From Primorskyibacter flagellatus (GTDB lineage: Bacteria; Pseudomonadota; Alphaproteobacteria; Rhodobacterales; Rhodobacteraceae): a stretch of 64,000 nt of DNA. A program made the position numbers and the translations under genes. The DNA is taken from NCBI RefSeq assembly GCF_014638275.1, contig NZ_BMFJ01000003.1:1-64000 (forward strand), in the 5' to 3' direction. Each line of letters opens with the position of its first letter. The stretch's first letter is position 1. A model generated the notes under the pieces. It did not search any database and was not told the origin of the DNA. It saw nothing but the letters and a program-made list of their open reading frames with translations. This document shows, piece after piece, positions 53,205-61,747 of this stretch.

Positions 53205-53869
53205 TCTTCTGCTTAAATACCGGTGCACACCTTTTGCGAGAGTAGCCGTAAATCAATGAAACACAAAGGCTTATCGAGGCAAACCTATTCCTCCTCAGTG
53301 ATGGTATCTTGCGCGTCGGTAGTTTACTGGCTTCTGCCCCCCTGCTCGGCTTCGCGTGTCGCAGGGGAGAACGGCCCTTCGGTCCGTCGCGCATTCGGCC
53401 ATGCGGCCTCACCGCGGCGTCGCGCCTGGCATCCCGGTTTGCCCGCCTCGCGAGCACGTCCCTCCCCGGCCGCTCCGCCGGATTGCTCTCTGGTCTGTTT
53501 TGGCCCGAGGCCAAAACGATCCCGCCGCTCCATCCGTCTTCCGCGTCCGGTCGGGCCGTTTGCCTGCTCGGGTCGGGCAAACCTACCGTCAAAACACACA
53601 CACATGAGTGCGGAAGCATATCCTCCGGATGGCCCCCAAATCAGCCCGCGTCAAGGATCGCAAAACTTTTCGGCGAGGGCGGCGCTTGTTGTGCGGCGCG
53701 GTCCCGTGCGTGAGGGCGCGCGTGTCTCGGGTGTTGCGCGCGGAAAACTTTTGCGCCCGGCAAGCCGGCGGCTGCGCCGTCCCTGACCCGGGCAGATTCG
53801 GAAACCAGGCATTCGGCCATGCCCCCACACTCATGTGGTGGCCTTGGAACCGAACACTGGAGACCAAAC
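53205..53869. other. Gene-free region with paired AAAACTTTT elements
   Basis: 665 bases between the divergent ABC-3C and DUF2493 genes. The part next to 53204 is AT-rich and likely the ABC-3C promoter. The middle is very GC-rich. CGCAAAACTTTTCG (53659-53672) and GGAAAACTTTTGCG (53742-53755) are near-inverted copies of one element, 83 bases apart, upstream of the DUF2493 gene, probably regulatory. Frames that are open here on both strands look like GC-driven noise. Confidence 0.45.
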
Positions 53870-54799
53870 ATGGCTTACGACACCGCAAACACCTACGAGA
53901 CCATCGAACTTTTCGGACTGACCGAGAAGGACGCGCAGCTGCCGATCCCGGAAGATCACATCCTGACCGACCGCATCATCCGCGAAAGCTTCGAGGCTTT
54001 GCTCGGGCAGCTGCGCGGGACCGGGCTTGAAGCCGAAATCGAACCGCTGGCCCATGGGCTCGCGACGATCCTGCAGCGCCGCAAGGTGGCACTCGGCAAG
54101 GAGGTCGACCGCACCGCCGACAAGATCGGCGCGCTGGCAAAATCCCACGACGGATCGGAGATCGCCGAGACCGCTCTCGAAGAGGCGCAGGCGCGCTTTG
54201 TGCAGCTGCGCGAGATTGTCAGCGCCATCGAGGTGATGAGCGAGGCAGCGGCGGAATGCTACGAGATCGAGACCGGCCACGCCTACATCCCGGCAGCCGG
54301 GTCGCGCGCAAGCGTCCGGGCGAAAGAGACCGGGGCGGTCTTCGAGGCGCGGCAGCTCCTGGAGCAGCACGACCGCGAAACCGCCGAGAAGTCGAAAGTC
54401 GAGGGGGTGCCCCTGATCGTCTCAGGCGCCACCGACTGGACCGATGTCGATGTGATCTTCAACACGCTCGACAAGGTTCGCGAACGGATCAAGCAGAACC
54501 GTAACCACGAGATATTCCTCTGCCACAAGGGTGGCAAGCACGGGGCGGAGATGATTGCGGCTCGGTGGGCCCGGGCACGCGGGATAGCACAGGCGCGCTT
54601 TGATCCGCGCTGGTCCGCGCACGGGCGGGCGGCACCGTTCAAGTGCAACGACGAAATGCTGGACGACAAGTTCGCGGCGACGGGGGTTGTTCTCTTCGGT
54701 GGCAACGGGGTCGCGCTGAACCTCGGCCAGAAGGCGGAAGCGAAAGGTCTGACGGTCATGCGGGTTGCTGACCCGGTGAAGAAGGCGTCGCAGGATTGA
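53870..54799 (+). CDS. DUF2493 (SLOG-like) domain protein
   Basis: A 309-residue protein. The C-terminal half is DUF2493, a SLOG-superfamily Rossmann-like domain: VSGATDWTDVDVIFNTLDKV, HKGGKHGAEMIAARWARARG, HGRAAPFKCNDEML and a nucleotide-binding GVVLFGGNGVALNL. The N-terminal half is helical (EVDRTADKIGALAKS). SLOG domains bind or process nucleotide-derived ligands; this plasmid family has no established function. The ATG at 53870 starts the conserved MAYDTANTYE sequence. Confidence 0.85.
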   Translation: MAYDTANTYETIELFGLTEKDAQLPIPEDHILTDRIIRESFEALLGQLRGTGLEAEIEPLAHGLATILQRRKVALGKEVDRTADKIGALAKSHDGSEIAETALEEAQARFVQLREIVSAIEVMSEAAAECYEIETGHAYIPAAGSRASVRAKETGAVFEARQLLEQHDRETAEKSKVEGVPLIVSGATDWTDVDVIFNTLDKVRERIKQNRNHEIFLCHKGGKHGAEMIAARWARARGIAQARFDPRWSAHGRAAPFKCNDEMLDDKFAATGVVLFGGNGVALNLGQKAEAKGLTVMRVADPVKKASQD

Positions 54800-54806
54800 A
54801 GAGAGG

Positions 54807-54830
54807 GGGTCGCGCTTGGCGCGGCCCTTT
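54807..54830 (+). terminator. Intrinsic terminator after DUF2493 gene
   Basis: GGGTCGCGC (54807-54815), loop TTG, GCGCGGCCC (54819-54827, one G-U pair), then TTT. Confidence 0.75.
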
Positions 54831-55329
54831 CGTCATGTCTCATGGCGCGTGCGGTCGGTTACGCAAGATCGACAGGCTGCGACGCCCAGCACCGTTATCC
54901 CTCTACCCGGTCCGTCAGAGTGCGGCCCATCCGCATCGGTACGGGCTGGGGATGGTGCGTACCTCGCACATCGTCAGCGGGGCAAGACGCGAGGGGTCGA
55001 GACGTCGCACTTGAGGCTGAAGACTTGCGCGTCCCTCGGGTAGTGTTTCGGAATATCGCATCCACGCGGGCGGGCTCCGTCAGCACCCCGGCCAGGCTCG
55101 GCGGGACGCGGATGGTGGCGGCTGCGTGATGGCAAGGGTCATCCGGATCACTCCTTTTTGCTCATAGATGTGGATCGCACGGGGTCGGCCCGTCCGTGCC
55201 CTCAGCTCATGCTTCGGCAAGCACAAATACGGCTTCCACGGCTAGCCGCGGACCCTCCGCATTTGCGCTTGCGACCGGGCCTCCTGCCCCCGTGCTGGGT
55301 GATCCCCATCGCAACAAGGAGTAACCCAA
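54831..55329. other. Gene-free region
   Basis: About 500 bases without a supportable gene. Several short frames are open on both strands, but none has a good ribosome site or family resemblance. CTCCTTTTTGCTCATAG near 55151 is a short AT-rich island. The 3' end supplies AAGGAG for the next gene. Confidence 0.4.
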
Positions 55330-55536
55330 ATGACCAACCACTACGTCGCTACCGTCCCCGTCAAGTTCACCGATACCGATGGCCAGGAGCGCACCCGTTT
55401 TCAGCGCGTGGGCGCGATGTTCCGCAACACCCGCAACGGGGACGGCTCGGAGTTCTTCAGCCTCAAGCTCGACTTCCCGGTCGCGGTCTCGGAGCTGGTG
55501 ATGTTCCCGCCGAGCGCAAAGGACCCCCAGGACTGA
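55330..55536 (+). CDS. Small conserved plasmid protein, function unknown
   Basis: A 68-residue protein (HYVATVPVKFTDTDGQERTRF, FRNTRNGDGSEFFSLKLDFP, ending MFPPSAKDPQD). AAGGAG 8 bases upstream of the ATG makes translation likely. It looks like a small all-beta domain that recurs on Rhodobacterales plasmids upstream of mobilisation genes. No function known. Confidence 0.72.
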   Translation: MTNHYVATVPVKFTDTDGQERTRFQRVGAMFRNTRNGDGSEFFSLKLDFPVAVSELVMFPPSAKDPQD

Positions 55537-55552
55537 ATCCTCTGACGAGGAT

Positions 55553-55601
55553 GGGCCGCCCCAGGATGATCTTGGGGCGGCCCGATCCCTGTTCCAGGGA
55601 T
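55553..55601. terminator. Two tandem hairpins after the small plasmid gene
   Basis: GGGCCGCCCCA (55553-55563) pairs perfectly with TGGGGCGGCCC (55573-55583). Directly after it, ATCCCTG (55585-55591), TTC and CAGGGAT (55595-55601) form a second perfect hairpin. Neither has a T-run. On the minus strand the first loop contains CATCCTG, resembling the ATCCTG nick motif of several relaxase families, so an oriT role is an alternative to termination. Confidence 0.55.
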
Positions 55602-56044
55602 GCCGGTCCCTGCGCGTTCAACGGACGCACTACACCCGGAATGATCAGGCCGCGACAGGGCGGCCAGTCAGCCTCAAGGGGGCCATCCACAAAAACCTAT
55701 CGGCCAGGGCCTCCCGGTTTTTGCGGCAGAGATTTGGTACCCAAATCTGGCCTCCCTTGACCCTGTCTGTCAGCCCCGTCGGAAGGAAGGCGCGCCGCCC
55801 CTCGCGTCCGTCCAAACACGGGTTGCCCCGTGTCCGGACAGACCCTCGGGCGCGGGCGCGATCATGGGCGGGCGTGGCGCTGTCGGAGAGGGAGGCTGGC
55901 GCCCCTTCGGGCCGCGGCCGAGCGCCCCCGGTTTCACCGGGGCCGCTCGGCGGAAAACGGAATTCGAGGCCGCCCGCGCACTGTTCATACGATCATATAT
56001 CATTGACACGTTGATATAGTTTCGTATGGTGGAGGCGACCTCGT
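55602..56044. other. Region upstream of mobilisation genes, probable oriT zone
   Basis: About 440 GC-rich bases with no supportable gene between the tandem hairpins and mobC. Several short inverted repeats (for example GGGGCC-type arms around 55920-55960) are present. Origins of transfer normally lie beside the relaxase-accessory gene, so this is the most likely place, but I could not fix a nick site. Confidence 0.4.
55987..56027. promoter_or_regulatory. Nested 41-bp dyad over the mobC promoter
   Basis: Outer arms ATACGA (55987-55992) and TCGTAT (56022-56027) and inner arms TATATCA (55996-56002) and TGATATA (56012-56018) share one centre at 56007. TTGACA (56003-56008) lies in the middle, and TATGGT 17 bases on could be the -10. 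A dimer or tetramer binding here would cover the -35. The MobC-like protein encoded next has a helix-turn-helix and may autoregulate through it. Confidence 0.65.
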
Positions 56045-56662
56045 ATGGAGATGGCAGGAAATAGGGGGGCTTTCTTCCGCATGAGCAGAGCGAAGCGACT
56101 GACCGAGACGGAGCGGATGGAGATCGTCCGGGAGGCGGCTGAGGGCGTGTCCACGTCCGAGCTGGCTGCGCGTTTCGGGGTCACGCCGCGGGCGGTGCGG
56201 TACACGGTGAAGGCGGACGCCGAGCGGCGGCGCGACACGGCCGTTCCAGTCGTCGCCGTCAGCGTGAAAGTGACGGCGGAGCAGATGGCGGCCTTTGACG
56301 CGGCGCTGTCAGCGGCGGGGATCGAGACGCGGGCCGACGGGCTGCGTCGGTTAATGCAGGGGGCAGGCGGTGTCTTCGTTCCGGACGCCCGCGTGGCGGC
56401 CGAAATGGGGCGGCTCCGGACCTCTCTGAACGAGGTGGGAAACGGGGTCGCGCAGATCGCCAAACGGATGGCCGAGGCCAACCGGACGGGGGGCGGCGCA
56501 GGGGCGGAATTCTCGGACCTGCGGCTGGCGCAGATGCGGGCACTGGCGCGGTTCGTCCTGGACGCGGCGGATGAGATCGACTTGCTGGTGCGCCGCCGCC
56601 GGGACGCGATGCAGCTGGAGGCTGCGGCCGTTCTGAGGGAGTTTGCTCATGCGGCTGAATGA
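56045..56662 (+). CDS. mobC: MobC-like relaxosome accessory protein
   Basis: A 205-residue protein. An N-terminal helix-turn-helix (TERMEIVREAAEGVSTSELAARFG, split, about 22-45, then RAVRYTVK) is joined to a ribbon-helix-helix/MobC-type segment (VSVKVTAEQMAAFDAALSAAG) and the MobC signature region RTSLNEVGNGVAQIAKRMAEA (about 120-140). Such proteins bind oriT and help the relaxase open DNA. The start may be the ATG at 56045 (GGAGG upstream) or the one at 56081 (MSRAKRL). The relaxase gene overlaps its end by 14 bases. Confidence 0.83.
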   Translation: MEMAGNRGAFFRMSRAKRLTETERMEIVREAAEGVSTSELAARFGVTPRAVRYTVKADAERRRDTAVPVVAVSVKVTAEQMAAFDAALSAAGIETRADGLRRLMQGAGGVFVPDARVAAEMGRLRTSLNEVGNGVAQIAKRMAEANRTGGGAGAEFSDLRLAQMRALARFVLDAADEIDLLVRRRRDAMQLEAAAVLREFAHAAE

Positions 56663-59345
56663 TGCGGTTCATGATGTCACGGGCGAGATCTTCCGGGATG
56701 GCTGGAGCCGGATCCGAGGCTCCATGCAGGGCCTCCATGTCTCGAAACAGAAACAACTCGTCCGGGCCGCGGCCGGTCATCGCGCGGCGGTCTTCAAGGC
56801 GATCCGGAGCGGCGGAACCCACACGAAATCGCAGCTGACGAACCAGCTCGAATACCTCACCACGAAGTCGAGTTACATCGTCGACAGCAGCGGGTTTCTG
56901 GACGGGAAGGAGAAGCTTGAGACGGGCGAGATCAAGGACCTCACCGAGCGCTTCGCGAAGAGGTGGGACGGCAGGTTCAAACCCAAGCTCGGGCAGACCA
57001 CGCACTTGCTGATGTCCTTCCCGATCGGCACTCGTGGGGTGGATGTGCGCGACATCGCCTCGGATGTCGCGGAGCGGTTCTTCCAGAACGATGAGGGGCA
57101 CTTCGATTACATCATCGCGGTGCACGAGGACCGGGATCATCCGCACGCCCATCTTGTGCTGAACCGCCGGTCGCAGGAGGGCGAGTTCTTCTATCTCGGC
57201 CGGAACCACCGGTTCAACTACGACGACTTCCGCCTCGCCATGGTGGAGGAGGCGGAGAAGTACGGGGTCCGACTGGAAGCGACGCGGCGGATCGACCGGG
57301 GCGAGGTGCATTACCCGCCCCGGACGCGCGAGGTCTACGCGGCGAAGGCGGAGGGTCGCATGGCCGCGCCCCGGGCCCGCGTCGGGGCCGACCTCGACCG
57401 GGCGCTCCAGGAGATCGCCAATACGCGGACCGTCTACCGCTCGCTTGCTGCGGAGGCCTCGAAGGACGCCCGTGAGGATATTGCCGATGCCCTCTTCCGG
57501 GCCGGGGAGCTTCTGGCGAAGGGCGGCAAACTCACATCGGAAGGAGGCGTCTACATGGCCGAGGATCAAACGTTCGACGACCTGCGCACGCGCTATGCCG
57601 AACAGGTCGAGCGCATTCAGGGGATGATCGCCGAAAAACCCGAGGCCGAGCGGCCGCGGCTCGAGAAAAGCCTCAACGAGATCCAGTCGCGGCTCGCGCA
57701 TATGCAGCCGCTTGGTCTCCGATCGCAGACACTGACAGAGCGACCGTCTGAAGGCGGGGTCTATTCTGAGCAGAACATCGATGCGGCCCATCTCGATCGG
57801 TTGCGCGACCCGGAGATCCGCGCGCAGGTCGACACCGCGTTGCGCGGCACCGGCATCAGCAGTTCGGTGGTGGTCGCGCGGATGGAGACGGGCGCGCAGA
57901 ACGCCGCGCTCGAGCGGCAATGGATCGCGGACGATCTGAGCCGGGTGGCGGAGCGGGACGGTCTGAACCTCGAGCGGCGGGCCGATCTGGAGACGGCCCG
58001 CGAGACGCTTAACCGGGCGCATGTGCAGCTCGGGACCGCATTGGAGCGGGCCGGGGTCCTGCGCCGGGATGGGGTGACGGAGGTCGAGACGGTGACGGAG
58101 CGGGTCCATTACGATCCAGAGTCGGTCCGGGCAATGGAAGGGACCATCCGTCGCGAGATGCGGGTCGAGGGTCTGACGGATCGTCAGATCGACACCCGGG
58201 AGCGGGAAGTGGTCTCCCGTGCGGAACGGCGGATTGAGGTCGAGCAGCGCGACTGGCTGGCCGGGCATCCGGAGATCCTGTCGCGACCGGGCGACGTGAT
58301 CGACCGGTCCGAGCCCTACCGTGAACACATCACCGATGACGCCCGGGCCGCTGACATTGCGCGCGAGGTCGACCGGATCATGGACGGGCGCGATGTCCGG
58401 ACGCCAGTCGCGGAAGCGGTCTCGGAGAGTTTCCGGGACCGGTACCCGGACATGCCCGCGCATCTCGCCCGCGGGCTTGGCGCGACCTATACCGCTGTTG
58501 CGGAGGCGCGGGATACTGAGGCGATCAACGAGGTGCGGCGCGCGGCAGAACGGGACAGTCACTCGACCGTCACCGAGATCACGCGCGGCGTGGCCGATCA
58601 GTTCGACCGGGCACCGAGCGAGTTCACGCGGTTCGAACGTGTCGTGGTCGAGCGTGATCTTCTGGAAAATGATCGCCTGCAGGACGGGAGTGGCGTCCAC
58701 CTGAGTTCGGCGGTTCAGGACCTGAATGACGATCTCAAGGCCGGTCGGCTGGATCCGGTCGCGGCGCAACGGGCTGAGGTCCTGATCCGGGAGACGATCG
58801 AGCAGCATGGTGATCGCATGACCCGGGACGTCAACCGGGACTATTGGGAGAGGATGTCAGCCCGCGAGACCGCGCTTCTGTCGGGGAGCGACGGCGACAG
58901 GACCGTCACCGAAATGGACTACGAACGGATCCGGTCTGATCGGGAGGGGCTCGGCACACTCCTGCGGGAGTATGCCCCGGCCGCAACCCGCGAGCGCGTC
59001 GAGTCTGATGAGGTCCGCCGCGTCATCAATCATGAACGCGCGGCGGATTGGTCGTCGCCCTTCGAGACCGCAGAGCATCGGGCGACGTACCGCGACGCCA
59101 TTGAGCGGGACCTGAACGAGGCCCAGATCGACCGGTTGCGCGACGGCGATGTCGACGTCCTGAAAGACCAGATCGAAGATCGGCTCGACCGGCTCTACGC
59201 GGCAAAGCACTACCTGCAATCCGACGCCGCGACCGCCAACAGCGCGGCGACGCGAGCCGTGGTCGAGGAGATCGCCGATCGGGAGTACGAGCGGGACCGG
59301 GCCGATCTGACTGACGGCGAGACCGAACGTGGGGAGACCCACTGA
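56649..59345 (+). CDS. VirD2-like relaxase
   Basis: An 898-residue relaxase. The N-terminal 250 residues contain the family motifs: THTKSQLTNQLEYLTTKS (about 57-74) and the metal-binding histidine cluster in HEDRDHPHAHLVLNR (H159, H164, H166, H168). It would nick one strand at oriT, stay covalently attached and be exported with the DNA. The long C-terminal part is charged and helical (many E/R/D), as in large alphaproteobacterial relaxases, without a helicase motif. The ATG at 56649 has GGGAG 7 bases upstream. Its stop overlaps the next start (TGATG). Confidence 0.9.
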   Translation: MRLNDAVHDVTGEIFRDGWSRIRGSMQGLHVSKQKQLVRAAAGHRAAVFKAIRSGGTHTKSQLTNQLEYLTTKSSYIVDSSGFLDGKEKLETGEIKDLTERFAKRWDGRFKPKLGQTTHLLMSFPIGTRGVDVRDIASDVAERFFQNDEGHFDYIIAVHEDRDHPHAHLVLNRRSQEGEFFYLGRNHRFNYDDFRLAMVEEAEKYGVRLEATRRIDRGEVHYPPRTREVYAAKAEGRMAAPRARVGADLDRALQEIANTRTVYRSLAAEASKDAREDIADALFRAGELLAKGGKLTSEGGVYMAEDQTFDDLRTRYAEQVERIQGMIAEKPEAERPRLEKSLNEIQSRLAHMQPLGLRSQTLTERPSEGGVYSEQNIDAAHLDRLRDPEIRAQVDTALRGTGISSSVVVARMETGAQNAALERQWIADDLSRVAERDGLNLERRADLETARETLNRAHVQLGTALERAGVLRRDGVTEVETVTERVHYDPESVRAMEGTIRREMRVEGLTDRQIDTREREVVSRAERRIEVEQRDWLAGHPEILSRPGDVIDRSEPYREHITDDARAADIAREVDRIMDGRDVRTPVAEAVSESFRDRYPDMPAHLARGLGATYTAVAEARDTEAINEVRRAAERDSHSTVTEITRGVADQFDRAPSEFTRFERVVVERDLLENDRLQDGSGVHLSSAVQDLNDDLKAGRLDPVAAQRAEVLIRETIEQHGDRMTRDVNRDYWERMSARETALLSGSDGDRTVTEMDYERIRSDREGLGTLLREYAPAATRERVESDEVRRVINHERAADWSSPFETAEHRATYRDAIERDLNEAQIDRLRDGDVDVLKDQIEDRLDRLYAAKHYLQSDAATANSAATRAVVEEIADREYERDRADLTDGETERGETH

Positions 59346-61369
59346 TGGGACCGCTCGCACCCGCCAAGCTCGCCTTCGGGGTCCTGTCGGTCACGCTCGT
59401 GGCGGTGGCCATGGGCTACGTGATCGCCTCGGCCGTCCTGACGTTCCGCGATGTCGGCTTCCAGGCCGAGATCGATTTTTCCTACATCGCGCGGAACTAC
59501 CTCTCGATCCGGGCGTACCGCCCCGAGGACTTCCGCCTGATCAACCTCATCATGGGCGGGGCAGGGGTGGCGGGTCTCCTGATGAGCCTGGCGATATCCG
59601 GATCCGCTCTCACCCGGTTCGGCATGACCCACTGGCAGACCCGCCGCGAGATGAAGCGCAACGGGTTCTTCGGCGCCCCCGGCACGGGCTTCATCATCGG
59701 CAAATTGGGCAAGCCCGGATCGCGGGCACCGTTTCTCTCCTCGACGGTGTTCCCGCATGCACTGATTGTCGCCCCGACCGGGCGCGGCAAGACCACGGGG
59801 TTCGTGATCCCGAACCTGCTGACCTGGCAAGGCTCGGCGGTGGTGCTCGACGTGAAGGGCGAATGCTACGAGGCGACCTCCCGGCATCGCGCGGCGCAGG
59901 GCGATCGTGTTTACCGCTTCGCACCGACCGACTGGGAGGGCCAGCGGACGCATCGCTATAATCCGCTCCTGCGCATCTATGGCCTCAGAAACCCCGCCCG
60001 CCAGCAGATGGAGTTGCAGCTCCTGGCGACGCTCTTCCTGCAGAACGACAACGACCGGGTCCAAGGCCTCCTGAAAGGCGGCATCGATCTCTTCGTCGCG
60101 GCAGGGTTGCTGGCCTTCCAGCGTCGCCGTCCCACGCTTGGCGAGATCTATCGGATCTCCGCCTCAGGCGGCAACAAGCAGAAAGAATATCTGGCCCGGG
60201 CGCATGAGGTCGACAACCGGGCGGCCAAGCTGATCTTCATCCGGCTCGCCTCGACGAACAACGACACGCTGACCTCCTATGTCTCGCTCCTGATGACCTC
60301 CGGTCTCGATCAGTGGCAGAACCCGGCGATCGACGAGGCGACCTCGGTCTCCGATTTTGATTTCCGGACGATCCGGCAGACCCCGTTCAGCGTCTACCTC
60401 GTTGTCCAGCCTCTGATGGTCAAACCGCTCGCGCCGCTGATCCGGCTGTTCTTCTCGGACCTGCTCTCTGCGTTACAGGACAAGGAGCCGGGACCGGACG
60501 AACCTTGGCCGGTCATGATCATGCTCGACGAGTTCAACCGGCTCGGAAAGATGCCGATCGTGGCGGAAAGCATCGAAGTGCTTCGGCACTATCGTGGCCA
60601 CCTGGCCGTGGTCACGCAGACCATCCCGGCGATCGACGAGATTTACGGCGAGAACACCCGTCGCGCGCTTCAGGGTAACGCCGGCGTCAAACTCTACCTC
60701 ACCCCCTCGGACGAGAAGACCATCGAAGAGCTGAGCAAGGCTGTCGGCAAGACCACGAAGACCGTGGTTACGCGCTCCCGCTCCATCGGCAAGAACCCCT
60801 TCGAGGGCCGAAGCCAGTCGACGCGGACAGAAGAGACCTCACTCTTGCCCGAGGACGAGGCGCGACGGTTGCCGCTTGATGAGATCGTCGTCGTGGTCGA
60901 TGCCCAGATGCCGATCCGGGCGAAGCGGGTCGTCTACTATGAGGACCCCTTCTTCAAGGAAATCCACGCGGCGCAGGACGGGGAGATGCCGTTCCCGAAG
61001 GGGCCAGTCCCACAACCATCGGCGAACGTGCCGTTGAGTGTGCAGGCGATGCCGATGGCACCGCCGGCCAGGGGTACAGCGGATCGTGAAGCCGTTGTGA
61101 ACCCCTCGCAGGGCGAATTGAAATTAGAGGCTGACCATGTTCGATCGGCAACTGAGACCAAGAAGCGGGCCGAAATCCTGGCGGCGGATGGGCGGCAGCT
61201 TGAGATGGATCTGACGGGGAGCGCTGAGTTGATGGTCGAGAACCCGACCAAGCGAGACGTTGCTGAGGTCGAAGGGGCCTTGGATGATCTCAACAAGCTG
61301 GAAGGGGACATCGCTGCGGGGATGGAGGAATTGGACCGAAGGACGGGTGTGAAGGTTGGAGTTCGTTAG
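59345..61369 (+). CDS. VirD4/TraG-type coupling protein
   Basis: A 674-residue inner-membrane ATPase that feeds the relaxase-DNA complex to a type IV secretion channel. Two N-terminal membrane segments (FGVLSVTLVAVAMGYVIASA, about 11-30; LIMGGAGVAGLLMSLAI, about 68-84) precede Walker A APTGRGKTTG (143-152) and Walker B VMIMLDEF (390-397). The last 150 residues are variable. No virB channel genes are seen in the window, so the replicon is mobilisable, and self-transfer would need genes elsewhere. Confidence 0.93.
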   Translation: MGPLAPAKLAFGVLSVTLVAVAMGYVIASAVLTFRDVGFQAEIDFSYIARNYLSIRAYRPEDFRLINLIMGGAGVAGLLMSLAISGSALTRFGMTHWQTRREMKRNGFFGAPGTGFIIGKLGKPGSRAPFLSSTVFPHALIVAPTGRGKTTGFVIPNLLTWQGSAVVLDVKGECYEATSRHRAAQGDRVYRFAPTDWEGQRTHRYNPLLRIYGLRNPARQQMELQLLATLFLQNDNDRVQGLLKGGIDLFVAAGLLAFQRRRPTLGEIYRISASGGNKQKEYLARAHEVDNRAAKLIFIRLASTNNDTLTSYVSLLMTSGLDQWQNPAIDEATSVSDFDFRTIRQTPFSVYLVVQPLMVKPLAPLIRLFFSDLLSALQDKEPGPDEPWPVMIMLDEFNRLGKMPIVAESIEVLRHYRGHLAVVTQTIPAIDEIYGENTRRALQGNAGVKLYLTPSDEKTIEELSKAVGKTTKTVVTRSRSIGKNPFEGRSQSTRTEETSLLPEDEARRLPLDEIVVVVDAQMPIRAKRVVYYEDPFFKEIHAAQDGEMPFPKGPVPQPSANVPLSVQAMPMAPPARGTADREAVVNPSQGELKLEADHVRSATETKKRAEILAADGRQLEMDLTGSAELMVENPTKRDVAEVEGALDDLNKLEGDIAAGMEELDRRTGVKVGVR

Positions 61370-61612
61370 GGCGCGTGAATTGGTAAGTGCGGCCCAAAGC
61401 CGTCGCTCGCCGTCAGCGTGGACAATGTCCGCTTCGCGCCCCATATCGGTCGTTCGATGCAATTAGTTCGGCTCCCCGAAAGCGGCCATCGAGCTATGCA
61501 CCAGATCCCAAATCTTCACGACAGTGAATTACTTCGTGGATTTTGTGCAGTGCCATTGCTCTACTAGCAAAGCTGGACCACCCTGATGCCGCGCTTTCGG
61601 AGGGGTTTTAGC
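61370..61612. other. Gene-free spacer after the mobilisation module
   Basis: No gene and no clear terminator hairpin recognised. The composition becomes less GC-rich towards 61550, suggesting promoter sequence for the MBL/E2-E1 locus. Confidence 0.35.
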
Positions 61613-61747
61613 ATGTCCGAACCGCAGCCGCAGCAAATTGCTTCCCCCCTCTTGCACACGCCCTTCCGCGCCTTAAATTTGGTTAATCAGCGGTTTTTTG
61701 CCGAGGTGTGGAACCAATCTTGGGGAAATGAATGTTCGCAAGCGTGA
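61613..61747 (+). CDS. Candidate 44-residue small protein upstream of the MBL gene
   Basis: ATG at 61613 with GGAGG 9 bases upstream opens 44 codons (MSEPQPQQIASPLL, then HTPFRALNLVNQRFFAEVWN) that end 16 bases inside the next gene. The good ribosome site and the overlap suggest a translated leader peptide or small subunit coupled to the MBL gene. It is too short for a ubiquitin-like fold. I recognise no family. Confidence 0.4.
   Translation: MSEPQPQQIASPLLHTPFRALNLVNQRFFAEVWNQSWGNECSQA

Noticed and set aside
54842-55129. Frames in the gap after the DUF2493 gene
   Set aside because: Several overlapping frames on both strands, none with a ribosome site or recognisable family.
56259-58808. 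849-codon minus-strand frame opposite the relaxase
   Set aside because: Antisense shadow caused by strong codon bias; the plus strand encodes an intact relaxase with motifs.
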